A stretch of 64,000 nt of DNA from NCBI RefSeq assembly GCF_004798865.1, contig NW_025335268.1, positions 74,011,690-74,075,689 of the forward strand, read 5' to 3'. The stretch's first letter is position 1, and each line of letters starts with the position of its first letter. Of the stretch, positions 1-13,700 are shown one piece after another. The DNA comes from Varanus komodoensis. Taxonomy: Eukaryota > Chordata > Lepidosauria > Squamata > Varanidae. The notes below the pieces were generated by a model. The model saw only the letters and a program-made list of their open reading frames with translations, was not told the DNA's origin and ran no database searches. A program made the position numbers and the translations under genes.

Positions 1-368
1 TCTGGGGGTTTCAGTAACAGACTTGCTTTCTCTTTCTCCTGGCTGCATGACTGACCTGAAGGAATCTGAGAGGGGAAATGGGCTGTATTCCTCTGTCCTT
101 GTAGCAGGGATCCTTTCAGTGAAGCAGTGGGCCAGGAGATATACTGGTGGATGCTGGAGGGAGAAAACTGTGTGAGCATTGTAAATCTTGTGTCTGTTGC
201 TTCTGAAGATCTCAGATTATTGTCTCTAGAGTTGAGGAGGTACTCCACTCATTCTCTGCCATTTCTGAATGCTTTTGTCCTGCAGTTATCTCCATCAGTT
301 CTCCATTACATGCTTGGGTTATTTGCTATACTTACTGAATGGCTTTTCTCTCTTTCTCTTTTGAACAG

Positions 369-3300
369 TTTTTGACCAAAAGGATCCCACAGAATCCTAA
401 ATACCAGCATGTAAAAACTCGCCTTGACACAGGTGAGGGGAAGAGGCTATTTGGAGCTAGGCAAACCGCATGAACTGTCTGTCTCTCTCTTGCTGCTACC
501 CATGAGCGGATTTCACATGTGCAAGAATATGTGGCCTTATCATGGGATTGTGTGAACTGTGATGTCTGACCATGAGGTGATAATGCGCATTGGTGACCTA
601 GTTGCTCATGGGAACTTAACTAGCCCAAACCATCAGCAAGTTGACTTGTTGGATGGATACTGTGAAAATGTCAATAGAGGAGGCGTGGAAATGGAGCCAC
701 TGGTCTGGTCACCTATGAAGAGTAAGAATGGAAGCATTATTTTTTTCTCTCTCCTTCTCGGCTACAAATCACCACTGTGGGCACATGGGTAACTTTTCCA
801 GTACCTCAACCTAGGGCTAGTTTTAATACCAGCTAGAGCCAGTAACTTTTCTGGACATAAGGGCAAGACAGAAGGTAGAGCAGATTTACTCGAGCATTTG
901 AAGTGAGAGCAGAGGAGATGGCAGTAAGAACGTAACTGTCAGTTGGACACAGGGTCACTCGTAGCTGGGCTTCTTGAGTGGGGAAACACCATACCGCCTC
1001 CATCTACTATGTTGCTCGTTTAGATGGTGTAAACAGGTGAAGCCACCTGGTAGTTAGCCCATCAGTCCGCCTTGCCCAGAATTGTCTCCCCTGACCTGGC
1101 AGCAGCCCTGCAGAGATTTGGACAGGCAGTGGCCTTTCCCAATTCTGCTGGCTGACCTCATTTCTGAATGAAAGTATTTGCTTTCCTGGTGAGCCCCAGC
1201 CATAAGTTATTGAACATCCACATATTTAGAAATGTTCCCAAAGCTTTTCTGTTCCCTGATGTACAACTTGTGAACCATACTTGTTACCAAGGAACAATCT
1301 TGGACCATCTTTTCATTATACGTAATGGTTCACTGATCCTTCTTATGGGAACCATCCGATACCTGATTGCTGGTAGAAAAGAAGTGTGTTTGAATGGAAA
1401 GGCAGAGTAGAAGCAGATCCCTCAAATGCTCTGATGTTGGTGCAACGGACCAAATGTAGCTCACGTTTGCAAGTAGTTGTCGCTATGCTTCTCACGCCAA
1501 ACAATGGCGAAGTCAAAAGAGAAGCTTCTCCCATCTCAGAGGAAGCATGGTGAGCAGAGACCCTCAGTCTTAAAATTCACAGGGTGACCCTAAGCCAACA
1601 TCACCTGAGGATATAATCAAACAGAAATATAATTAATTTAGATGATCAAATAACCCATGGTTTGTTAACTGTTGGTTGTTAGTGTATGGGAGCAGGCATC
1701 TTGGCTGCCGTCTGCTTGCTTGCTTGCTTGCTTCCACTTTGTGAAGCGACTTAGAGATGGGCCCTGGTCCTGGGTGGTTTTCCATGACGTGCAGATGCGA
1801 AACTCTGGGTTGCTGAGGGAGAAACCCGTGGTGTGTTAGTTGTATTAAAACTGGGTTGTTTCTCAGAGTTCTGAGTTTGTGCATCATGGAAGCAGGCAAA
1901 TACTTGGGAGCAAGGCCCCCAGCCTACTTGCTCCCATTACTTGGTCAGCCTCGTGAGGATAAAAAGGGACAGGGTAAAACGTGTCCGTCACCTTGAGCTC
2001 CCTGGAGAAAAAGGAGAAAAAATCCATACATTTCAAGCCTCTTGGAAGTAGCAATTTGGCATGATTTTCTAGCCCTGCTCATTTTAATAATTATCTGTAA
2101 GAAGTTAATTTTGCATAAGCAGGTGGAATAAGATGAAGTCTTGGCCGTGGTTAAGATTTCAGCTTCCTCCTTTCAATCAGTTTGTGGGAAAATTAATGAA
2201 TAGTACAATTTCCATAGAAAAAGATGCATTACTGGATGTGTGTTCTCTCACAGGTAGCAGTATGACCAAATACGCTGAAAAACTAGAAGAGATCAAGAGA
2301 AGTGAGTAATGCATGATATACTGATAACCAGGCTGCTAATGGTGGCAAATAATTGTGGGGTCCCAGACTCTGCAGCCTGTCACATGACCAGGGGTTGCTA
2401 CAGACCAGAAAGGGAGGGATGAGCAAGCAGCACACAGGGACAGCTTTTCACAGGACGGCCTGGGGCACCCGCAGGAAGGACGCTGCCTGTCCTTGTTTGC
2501 CTAATTTTTCATGTCCAGATTAACACCTCAGTGCAAGAAGAGTCATAGTCTGAGACAATTTCCATACCACAGTGTCCCTTTGTGTTGTGAGTAGTTGGCC
2601 ACAGTACCTTTGCAACAGTGAAGGTGAGAAGCCTTTCAAAATTAAGACTAAGATTCTCTGCTTAATTAATCCTGGTTTATGTCCATGCACGTAGCTTGGA
2701 TGACAGTGTCCTTGTACATTTGGTACAGTTCAGATGGTAAATCTTATACTTAGAATACTGAAGTTTGGGGTGGTTTGGCTTTTTAAAAAAGTATCTTTGT
2801 TATTCCTCCCCCTGCTCTTTTTTAAAGAATTGTGATTGCTTCGGTCAACTAGAAATGAAGTTACTTTCAGAATCTCCTTTTGTTAGCAGATTGCTTTTGA
2901 GTACTGAAATTTTAGCAGAGTCGTCCCTGTATAGCTACCACAGACCCGGTTGTGTTTCTGTCCTTTTTGATCTGAGCTCTTTGTTGTGAAAGTTTGCCAT
3001 CCCTTTTGTGTCGAGTTCTTCTTCTGTTTAAACCCCGCTTCAGGAAGCTTAGTTTTGGAAGGGCTCTCAGTGAGCCAGTGGTGAATAGCACCTTGTGTGG
3101 TTCAGATAATTTGCAAACAGTCTTGATTTCTCATGGATAAATGACACCACTTGGACACTAGTTAAAAGCCGAGGACAGTGTTGCTTCTGTCTGTTGTGTA
3201 ACATGAGAGATATAACTACAAGGCTAACAAAATCAAAACTGAGGAACCAGCAAACGGAATCCACATTTGCCTATCTAGCCGGCACAAGTTAGAAACTGCC

Positions 3301-6300
3301 TAGATTTCATCTCTTTGTAAATCTTGCACTGTTGCTTGTTGAGGTGTTGTAGGCAGTCCTGAACAGATGTTGCTTGGGTGTCACTGAATCTTGACTTCGA
3401 GATGTCTGCAAACTTAAATGGACCTTCTAAATTAGCTCCAGGTATGTTACGTTGATGAAGCAGAACCAAGGAGACGGCTCTGTTACCTTCCCTAACAGCA
3501 TTTCTGAGGTGGCTTCTCGATGAAGCTGGGCCTGTCCGAAGGCCAGTGGAGCAGCCACCTCAGGTGACGAAGCATAGGCATGGGTGGGGGTGAGCAGGGT
3601 GTTGAGCAGCGTGTGGACCCGACGGGGGAACGAGTACACCCTGATGTTCCAGGAGGGGTTACCTGGTTTCAGCCAGCTGTGGTTTTCAGCAGGAGTTAGA
3701 CTTGTTTAGTTACGCTGGGATGGCACAGTAAAAATAAAGGCTGGATAGTGGCATATCCTTCACGTGCTCATGTCTCAGGCTGTATGCTGTGCTTCCTTGT
3801 GTGTCAGTGAGCCAGCCGTGTGGTAGCTCAGTGCAGTCTGGGGGACATAGTACGGCTGGGGGCGGGGGCAGGGCAGCTGATGGTCGGAAGACCCTCTGTT
3901 TGAGTAGAGGGTCATCTTCCAGCAGTGTGAAGGCAGCCACCGAGAGAGTATTGGTTGTGGAAGCCGGATGATTAGTGAGTTGGACGGATCTTGGAGATCT
4001 GGCTTCAGTTCCCTGCCCGAGTGCCATCGTGCGTCAAATGCTCTTGAGTGGATCGCTCTCCCTGTCCTTTATTTCCCATCTGTGAAACAGAGATAGGAGG
4101 CTAGGGCAGAATTCACGAGAAATGTCTCTTCTGCAGGCTCCACTGAAATGCATGGGTCTCAGTGGGAAGCCTTCCGCTACAGGCGACGGTTAGGCAAGCG
4201 CAAGTGACGCTGGTCCTACATGGCTGCATGCAGCGGGTTGGCCCCAGGCAGGAGCTGCAGCCCTGCTGGCTGTGTGAGCCGCCCCGCAGGCGAGGCCAGT
4301 CCTGGAGAAGCGGGCAAATGAGCTGCTCAGAGGGGCTGTGATGAGAGCCAGGTGCTGGGAGCTGGACGGGCACCGTCCTGTCCTTCATGCCTGAGAACCG
4401 AGAGAATGGCAACAACATTCGTTCTTCCGCAAGAGAGTGTTTGAGGACATAAAAGCCACGCTCATCCGTTAATCCTGGGGCCAGCCAGCTCTCCAGCTGG
4501 GCCGAATGCATGTACGTCAGATCTCAAGAATGCTTCATGAGCATCCTGCTCAACACTCCCTGCGGGAAGGGCAGGACACCGATGTGTTATTTTGGCAAAC
4601 CTCCTGGTTTCTGTGGCTCAGATTCTCTAGCAATACCGCAAGAGTTTCCTCACAGGTGGCACCTCTTTGCTGTTCCCCAGATTACAGGTACAAGAAAGAT
4701 GAGCTCTTCAAGAGACTCAAAGTGACCACGTTCGCCCAGCTGGTATGTAAGTCTGTTCCTCTGCTGGTTTCCCAGGATCTTCCTCTTGCCCACCCCTTGA
4801 AGTTACTTTCTAGAAATGAGGTTTCTGCCATCGAACATGCTGGATGGCTACCAGGCCCGGTTTTGCTTGGACCCATCAGTCCTCAGCCCAGATAGCAAAG
4901 ATCGGCTTAGTGACTGAATCCTGGGGCGTGTGACGCTGTAACAGTGATGGCTCAGGGTATGTGCAGAGTGCCTGAGATGCCATGGAGACCCCCCCCCATT
5001 TCCCGCCTTCCATTCCACTTGGCTGATGTGGAAATCATCACCAGACCACTTCCCTCAGTTTGATGTGGTTTACTGAGTCATCTCATTCATTTTGTTTGAT
5101 TTATTACATTTCTGTACCACCCAATAGCTGGATCTCTCTGGGCAGGTTACAAAGATTAGCACCTTAATACTGCATTATCGTAAAAGTAATGTATACAAAA
5201 CTTGCAAACAGATATCTGAAACAATGGAAGAGTCCCAGCCAGCTGAGCTCCCTGGGTGTCAAGCTGCTTCTGGTATTGTCCTCCTCTCCACCCACAGGTG
5301 ATCCAGGTTGCTTCTCTGTCTGACGAAAACTCCGAAGTGCCACCTGAGGAAAATCAGAAGCTAGACGGTGTGTCCTTAGTATTCAGAGAAAGGGGCGTGG
5401 ACATGCAAGGGGGGCTTCTGCGGGTGGCTGGGCTAGTCAGCCATCTGGTCTAGGGCTGGGCACCTCTTCCTGCCAGAGGGCGGAATTCAGGTTTGGAGGC
5501 GCTTGCGAGAGCAGCGTTTCAGTGGTGGGGAGTGCCAAAGGCAAAGGAGCAGGACCACAAGAAGTATATTTTTAGCTTAGAGATCTTCCTGCCCACAACT
5601 GAGCCTTTGGAGAAGCATTTCGGTCTTCAGTACAGGAGGAAAAACAGCACAAAAGGCAGGAAGCTGCCTCCTGTCTGGTGGCTGGGTAAAAGGGAGTGGG
5701 GCACTGGGAAGGGAACATGGCCATTTGAGAAACGCAAAGAGGACCAGATTGGGACGCCACACCTGAATCGCCGCGCTCCTGACGTACTCAGCACTGCTTG
5801 CATTGGTGGGTGTTTTCCCTGATTTGCTCCTTGAGATCCAGGTCTCAGCCCTGGGACATTCTGCAACCCTCCACCCACATCACTGACCACATGCGGCTCT
5901 TTCCTTATTGTCAAGAGCTCTCTGAGTGATAAAGGAACACAGAACTTTGGGACGTTAATATCATTCCCCAGACCACAGTGCAGCACCGGCAGCGCGGGTG
6001 CTTGTGCCTCTCATTAGCCGCGGCAGATGTGTCTGAGATGCATCTGCTGCACAGCATTTCCAGTTGCATTCCGTAGAGGTGGGTCTTGGAGGAGGCCTCT
6101 TGGAGAAAAGTCTTGGAAGTCTGTTTTCCTGCACGGGAAGTGGATGCGTGTTGTCATGCAGTGCTAGAGGGCAAAGGCGCTTGTTGTCCGAAAAAGAGAC
6201 GGCGAGTGACTTGTGACCATCACCTTTCTCCCTTCAGAGGGCGACGCTCCTCCCGCAGAGAGCAGTGCTGACCCTGCGGCGGAAACCAATGGCAAAGGCA

Positions 6301-9300
6301 GCCCTGGAGAGAAGCCAGCCAGCCCCATCCTGTTCATAAACAACACTGGAGCTGGGGAGTCCCATCGCTCCACCTTGCAGAGGTATTGAATAGCGTGGAG
6401 CTTTGTCCGTGCCTGTTCAGGGTGCTCGGGTTCACCCATCACTAAACGAGTCTGTGGTTTGTTAACTGAAACCAGAAATAGTTCTCTCATGGCACTTGTC
6501 GCTGGCAGTGCCGGGATTGAATAAGATCAAACAATTCCTGGGTAGAACAAGCCTGCCTTTGGGAGAGGAGATTTTCTGATGCTCTTAGTCATCGGCACCT
6601 GGAGCAGGACCTTGACCCAGAACCTGAAGGGGTTGGAACATTTATTTGGGGAATTGGCTGTGCTGCTTTCCAGTCTGCTCTCCTGTGGGTGGAGGGCAGT
6701 GTCATTTCCCCTCTTGTTTTCTGGCTCACTGGCTCCGCTCCCACGTGACGCTGGTTCCCACAGGAACATGGCAGCCTGAAGGAGCAGATCGAGCAGCATT
6801 CCCGAGGCCCTTCTTGTAACGCCACCGCCCTTCTTCCCCTGCAGCGTGATCAGTGGCGTAGGTGAGCTGGACCTGGGGAAAGACACCCCGAAGAAAACGG
6901 AGACGCCCATGAAGGATGGGCCTTACCCCGACTGCCCCTTCCTGCTGCTGGACGTGCGGGAGCGGGATGCGTACGAGCAGTGCCACATAGTGGGCGGTGA
7001 GCAGGCCGGGACTGCGGGAGTGGCGCTGCCTTACTGGCTGTGCTTCAAGGGGCCCTTCATATGGGCTGCACGGAGGTGGGTTACATGCAGGAGCGTGTGC
7101 CTAGCGGTGCAAACCGGGGTAGAAACGCTCTGTTCTCCCGGGGGTTGTCGAGCCCCGTGCAGAAAATGGGAACAGGCAACGCATCCTCCCCAGTTCCAGA
7201 GACACCTGTGGAACTAACTGCCAGCGTGTCTTCAGGACAAGGCCAGCCTGCCGCATCCCCGCTTCCGTCAGGCTCTGGCTGCTCAGATCAGCCCAGCTCC
7301 TGAAAGTGATCCACTCGGGTGAATTTCTGAACCGGGGCACTGGCGCAGTACCAGCCAGTGCCCTAGTCATCAGTGAGTTCAGTCTGTTTTCTGCACACTT
7401 CCCTGCATGTCTCAAGCTCTTTCAGAGCTTCCTGCATTCCTATAAGAGCCCGTGAATGTTGGTGATTCAAACACCAGTTTCTTTGTGTCACTGTAGAAAT
7501 GGCCACCAAGCTTAGTCGAGTCGCTGGGCCGGTTCTCAAGACACAAGGGGTCATTAGACACCCTGTGTGTGTGTCGGTCGCTTTTCAGCCTGACATTCAG
7601 GTACAGCTGCTCAAATCAGCAGGGTTGGCTTGTGAGGTGGCTAACAGCCATTCAGAACCCATGGCTTACGTAACTCACGGTGAGCTGTGGTGATCAGGCA
7701 AAGCAGATCATGCGCTGGTTCTCATGGAAAGTGGAGCTTTTCATCCTCTAGCAAGGCGAGAGTTCCATCTCTCTTCTAAAGCTTCAGCTGTTCCTTTCTA
7801 AGCTTGCTTTTCTCTTGTCTTTACAGCGTACTCCTATCCCATTGCCACACTATCCAGAACCATGAATCCCTACACGAACAGCATTTTGGAATATGTATCC
7901 TTCACTGAATGCGAAAATGGGATGCATCCTTGTTTGCTACACCAAGCTTGGCTGGGCGTGGTGAGCTGAGGGCAGCGATACCTGCAGGCCCATGGCGTAG
8001 CTTACCTACGGGGGTGAGCTGAAGGGCTTTGCGGCACACATCGCCGTGGTTTGGTGATCATATGCAGCTGCTTTTCTCAGCCTGTATTCAGGTGTGCCTG
8101 CAACCCCGTGGGGGTAAGAGCTTATGATGGCGGGGGACGGATTTGAGAGAGGACGTGTTTGTCAGGGGGACCCTTGAGCACTCCTGACCCTTTTGGGCAC
8201 AGTGTGCCAGGGAGGTGTGGTTGCCAGGGCACGTGACCACAGAGCGATACGCAGTCCGCATGTTAACGCGTGTCTTGAGTGCAGCGACGCTGCTGCAGCC
8301 TCCTCCACGACCACTCGCTTCTCCTCTCTTCAGTGCCTCCTCTCTGACATTCGTCCCCTGGCCTAGTTGTGTGGCAGGCTAGGAAGGGATTCCCGAGGCT
8401 TTCCCCACCACGCTGTTCCTGCTCGACAAGAATCTCTCCACCCAGAAAGGACAAAGCCACTGCGAATGTTCTCTTCCCCTTGGAAAGGCCCAAGGAAGTC
8501 GCTTAAGTTCAGGCACTTCTGAAGAGAGGTTCAGGCTGCTGATGACAGCTGGCCTTTGACAGCGATCCAACACTGAGCCCACCCACTTCAGTGTCCCCCA
8601 CTAGAAACTGCTGGCAGTTGCGCCCAGCTCTGCGTGCCACGCCACTCCCTGGGCAGAGGGGGCCGGCACGGCTTCTTCAGCACCGCCCGAGGCTGGAAGG
8701 GCACTCGCGCCTCCGCCTTGTTCTGTTCCTGAGCCTTAGCGTCTCCCCGCACCAGAAAAACGCCCACGGGAAGATCATCATCCTTTACGACGACGACGAG
8801 AGAGTGGCCAGCCAGGCTGCCACCACCATGTGTGAGAGGGGCTTCGAGAACTTGTTCATGCTGTCTGGAGGTAGGAGGGCCTGGGACTGCCCTGTTCGTT
8901 TGCCGTGTGGGCATTCAGAGCTAGCTGCGTGCCCTGGCTCTCTTGCGGGACGATCTAAAGCAGACTGGGACAGAGGAAGAAAACTTCCCTTGTTCTCTGC
9001 TTGTGCACAGACAACGAAAAAGAGCCAACTAATCCAGATTAATTCATTCAAAACCAGACACCAAAGTTACTTCCAACTCTGCCGTAAGAAAAGGCAGCTT
9101 TTGCAACCCGTGGCAGTTAGGCAAATCCTATTTTGCACGTATGTGGATTTCTCTCCTCCCTCCCTCCCAAGAGCTGTGCGTTGCGTGGCGCAGCCCCTCG
9201 TTCCGCAGCACTCCTTCACCTAGACGTCGTCTTTCCCGTCTCCTCCTCTCCTTGCCTTCAGGGCCCTGCCCGCTCCTCCGGCGCTAAAGCAAGCCTGCAG

Positions 9301-10721
9301 CTGATACGTGGCTGTGGACGTGGGCACCATCCTCGCCTGGCGCCTCTGCACTGCAGCCCTTCCTCAGCTGCCTTGCTCCAGAGGTGTCAGATGGCAATTC
9401 CCATCCTCCCCGGCCGGCACGGCTGAGGAAGGCCGCCTGATGTGCTTGCCATTTAGCACGCTCAGGGTGGCACCGGGGGTGCCCATCTGGGCCAGTCCCC
9501 TCGGCTCCCCTGCAGCCTGAGCGAGCTCAGCGGTCGCGAAGGGGCTCTTGTGCCGCCCTCCCATCTCACGATCAGGCTCTCTTCCCTTTTGCCTCCCAGG
9601 TCTCAGGGTCGTCGCTCAGAAGGTCCCCGAAGGCCTGGTGACGGGCCCCTTCCCCGCTTCTTGCCTCTTGGCTGGCCAGCCTGGCTCTGCCCGGAGGAAA
9701 GCCACTCCCAGGCAGGCGCTCCCCCCACCCACTGAGAATAAATGGAGATTTACAGCCGAAGACATACAAAAGATACGCTACTACCTAGAAGAGGAGCAGC
9801 ACCCTTCAGACACTGGAAGTAAGATCGCATGCTTAACGCCTCACGGCTGTCCTCGACTGGCACCAAATCCCACAACCTGCATGTGTGGTGGGTCCATGGC
9901 TGCAGTACTGCTTCTCCCCGGGGTCTGTGCTGGGGGGCACTGCGGGAAGGCGTCTGGCCACGTGCTTAGAGGCGAACAGGCTTCCCTTTGGGGCCTGGGC
10001 CAGCCTGACTGGGCCAGATTCCCATGCACCAGGCACACTGCAGGAAGTGGAGAATGCCCCAGGTCCAGCCTTCCAGCCTTGTGGAGATCGCCATAGGCCT
10101 CGGGGCATGGCAGTCCCCACCCTGCACGCTACTGGCACTTTTGTCTGCACTGGTTCTCACTGGGGGGGTTTTCTCCCCGGCCTGTTTGGCTGCTGGGAGA
10201 GCAGACAAGAAGGAGCCCACTTTGAGCCAGAAGGCAGGGCTAACCCAACCGTGACGTTTTGTCAGGAGAGAAACCAAGGAGACAGAAGAACATACACATT
10301 TACATGTAGATCCGTGGTTCGTTTTATGGACTTTAGACTGGGGATTTCTTTCCTTGCTTTGCAGCTCTCAAAACAGAAAAATCAGTGTGGGCGGGAAGTG
10401 TTTCTTAACTGCTGTTCCATTAAAGCCAGCCACTCAGACCACGCAGCCACTGCCAGTAGATCTGCAATGAGAAAGCATGTGCAGTTAGTCAGCGCACCAT
10501 GATCCAGATACCATTTTGATGGCACCATCAGCATAAGCCAGAAATAATGCCCTCTTGGCGCTTCCCTCCCTGCAGGCCGCCTCAGCCGTGGTTCTTCAGC
10601 GCGAGACGCCAAGGCCGCCGCCGTCCGGAGCAGCCAGAACCTGCCCAGCGCCAGCCCCGCCGTGGCCCTCTCCGCCCGCTCCCTCAGCAGCAGCAGCCTT
10701 CAGAGCAAGCCCTGGAGATAG
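369..10721 (+). CDS. CEP41: CEP41, centrosomal protein of 41 kDa (5' partial)
   Basis: Ten coding exons: 369-432, 2254-2301, 4681-4742, 5298-5367, 6238-6382, 6845-6996, 7827-7894, 8756-8870, 9600-9818, 10576-10721 (stop TAG 10719-10721). All have AG/GT borders and compatible phases and give 362 residues; the first coding exon (about 12 residues) is upstream of the window. The order of segments matches vertebrate CEP41: [11 protein letters not shown], a basic coiled stretch ([12 protein letters not shown]), an acidic linker, then a rhodanese-like domain from [20 protein letters not shown] to the [11 protein letters not shown] region, then a Ser-rich tail ending KPWR. Family knowledge: CEP41 sits at centrioles and the ciliary base and promotes tubulin glutamylation in the axoneme (Joubert syndrome gene in human). 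The rhodanese active-site loop reads LYDDDER with no catalytic cysteine, so the domain is probably a non-enzymatic binding fold. The linker exons (5298-5367 and 6238-6382) are the least conserved. Convergent with CPA1. Confidence 0.96.
5095..5200 (-). repeat. LINE 3'-end fragment (CR1/L2 group)
   Basis: On the - strand it reads as a short LINE 3' terminus, with a segment like CCCAGAGAGATCCAGCTATT followed by GGGTGGTACAGAAATGTAAT. This resembles the 3' ends of squamate CR1/L2-group elements. It lies in a CEP41 intron and is old and truncated. Confidence 0.5.
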
Positions 10722-10740
10722 CCGGTGTCCCTTTCCGCTG

Positions 10741-10746
10741 AATAAA
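10741..10746 (+). promoter_or_regulatory. Candidate CEP41 poly(A) signal
   Basis: AATAAA begins 20 nt after the CEP41 stop codon. If used, the 3' UTR would be only about 40 nt. The AT-rich stretch further on (about 13.6-14.7 kb) could instead be a longer 3' UTR, so this signal is tentative. Confidence 0.35.
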
Positions 10747-13700
10747 GGAGCCCCCTCGTTCCTGGGGGCCTTTGCTCACTACATCCCGTCTTTCGCTTTT
10801 AGGAAGGTGGTATGCAGAAGACAGAGAGGGGCACAGTTCGGGGAGGAACAAGCATGGGGCTGGCTTGAGTTAGCCGTAGACAGGTAAATTTTGGTACAGA
10901 AAGCAGCACAAAGGTGTCCCACCCAAGACTTGTAACAGCATTTGTGATCCCTCCCCCCCCCACCAAGAATGCAGAGCAGATGGCATTTTTCAGCTGCTGG
11001 CACCAAGGAACATGGAAACCAGAGGCATCAAAATGTGCTTGGATTCGTAATAGAAATCGAACAAAAATTAGCAAAGAACCAGTAGAAGGAGTAGAGAGTG
11101 GGATTTGTGCAGGGCGTGTGTTTTAAGAACCAAAGAAGTTTGAACTCAGTAAGTTTGTGGGACATGAATGAACAATTTGAGGGTTTAGTTCCTGGCCGCC
11201 ACCTGGAGTTCTCTTTTCCCATTGAACTTGTGCACAGTGGAGACAGAGCACAGCCCTCCCCTCTCCTGCCTTTACTGGCCAGCTGCTGCTCAGCCGGGAC
11301 CCTCCCAGTTATGCTATGAATAGGCAAACTACTCCATGGAGAAAGCTCTGTCCATAAGTCTCATTCCGATTTCTTCCTTTGCGTTGCTGAGTTCTCAAGA
11401 TGACACCCAGCATCACGAGGGCCTGTATATTCCTCCCCGCAAGGAGTGTTGAGATTGGCGCCAGCAGGAAAAAACCAACGTCCCCCGTGTGAAAAAATCC
11501 CAGCATAGCTGCTTGTCCTAATGTTTTGTCCAGAGAATCCTCCCTTTCCCCCCTTTTTTCCTCACCACCCCCAAATCCCCCCAAATAATTCTTTTTCTCT
11601 AAATAGGACAACTGAAATGGCCCATCAGATGGTGTGCTTCCTCTGTGGCCTCCGTGGGCCAACAGTTCTGTGTTGTGCCGGCCTCCTCCGGTCCCGCTTC
11701 AGCCCCACGCACCGCCGTGAACGCAGGTCTGGTCTGAATCGCGTAGCGACCTCTGGCTTCTGCTGCCTCTCCATGGCCCAAACGGACCACTGGGAAGGAA
11801 AGGGCCCGTGCAGCCTCCCAGCGCAGCTTCGCTTTGAATCAGAAGTGGCTCCGCAGGCAGAAGGGGGATGGGGTGGGGAGCTGCTGCAGAACCTTTCCCC
11901 GCCCAGCCCGCTTTTGTTTGCTTCAGACCCCCGATCTAACAACTACCCTGCCTGTAGCAGAAAAATTGAGGGCAGGGCAGGAGGCTGTTCGGAGAGGGTG
12001 CTTTTGTATAGGAAAGCAGGTGGTGGGTGAAGCAGCTCCTCCTCGCCTCTCCTTCCTGCAGTCGTAGCTTCCTGCACCTGCTTTTTAATCAAGAGAAAAA
12101 GAGAAGGGGAGATGCTGGAAGGCTCTTCAGGCTTGACCTGCATGTTGCCTGGCTGGGCTTGAGCGGTGGTCCTCGCCGGGCCTCTGTGCCAGCCCATCGC
12201 TCTTCTCTGCCGCAATGTGCTTGTGAGCACAGGTGGAGCCAGCCCGCCGGTGGTCTGCGCACGGGCACCGCCAGACCGAGCCTGGGCCGCATCCGCCCTG
12301 CCAGGCAGGGCCCAGGCTGCAGGTGGCTGAGGGGCCCCCGCCCACTTGTGCAGAAGCTGGAGCAGTCGCCCCTCTCCCTCGGCTTGTGATCTTGAACGCA
12401 AGGACCAGTGTCGGCAGCAGTTGTCCCCTTCCCAGAGGTCATTTATGGAGCGCATCTTGACGTAATCCTAATCCTGCTTAGCACTGTCAGAGTTTACATC
12501 CCTCTCTGGCTAAGCCTCTGCTTCTCCTGCCTCTCCCATTCCCAGAATAGGAGCTGCCTTCCCTGGCTTCCAGAACATGAACCGCTTGGAGATCTCTGGA
12601 TACAGCAATCCAAGGTCTCCCGTTCTGGTTCCAGGAAGAGGGAGTTCCCCTGATCACCACTTGCTTGCAAGGGACGGTTCCAACAGTGGCGCACTCAGCT
12701 GCTGGAAAATCTCCCTTGGAGGAGCCCGCGTGGAACTGAACATGTGCATTTTATTTTACGGAGAGACTGGGAGTGGGGTTCTGCCTGGTTGGTTCCCCGT
12801 TGATGGATCTTTCCTGAAAGAAAATATGCACAGGTGCCAGTTCCAGTGCGCTGTTTTCCAGGCACGTTCCCCTGTGCAAGTCATCCCACAAGCGTTTTCT
12901 ACAGAAGAAAGCATTCCAGTAGAAGCCTTTGGAGGCGTTAATTCCTTCCTATGTTCTGCACTTTTGATTTATAACCCCCTGCTCTTGTCTCAGCCACCTC
13001 AGGAGTTGTTTGGGGGGGGGGGGTTAGGCGGCTTTACAGGGGTATTTATGTGTTTCCCCGTATAGACAGGGAATGGTATTTCCTTCGGATTTGGCCTCCT
13101 TCAGCAACCAAATCCCGGCGTGCCTCCACTTTCTCCGTGAAGCGCTCTTGTACACGTTTTCATGCAGTCAGGTGGTCAAGGCTGACCTGTAAGCAGGACG
13201 CCTGTTGTGGGATCCCAGGACATGACAGGCAGTGCTTGTGTGGCCTGCCCTGCTTGCTGCCACGATGCTGCTGTCACAGGTGAGCCTGTTCCAGCGCAGC
13301 TTTCCTTCTTCTTCCACTGCTGCCCCTGCAGACTCTTAATAGTTCGTGGAAGCCCCATCTTGCGATCTCTCTCCCTCCTTGCAGCTGGAGTCTTGTTAAC
13401 TCTGCAAAATACTTGGAACGCTGCTGGTGTTCCACTGGGGGCATCAGAATTCCCACGGTGGCTCCTCCGCTTCTGAGAGCTCTCAGTAGAACCTTCAGGC
13501 AGCAGCTTCCAAAGGGATTCTCTGCCGTAGACACACGACTGCAGAATCTTGCAGTTTCCACCCTGGCGCCTTTTTCCTCACCTTTTCCAGTTTTCCTTGT
13601 ATACAGTTTTGTAAAATTGTCTGTTTTTACATTTGAACTTGACAACACATTACTTAAAAATGTGAAAAGCAGGGTTTCCCCATCATGATGAGGTCAAGCA

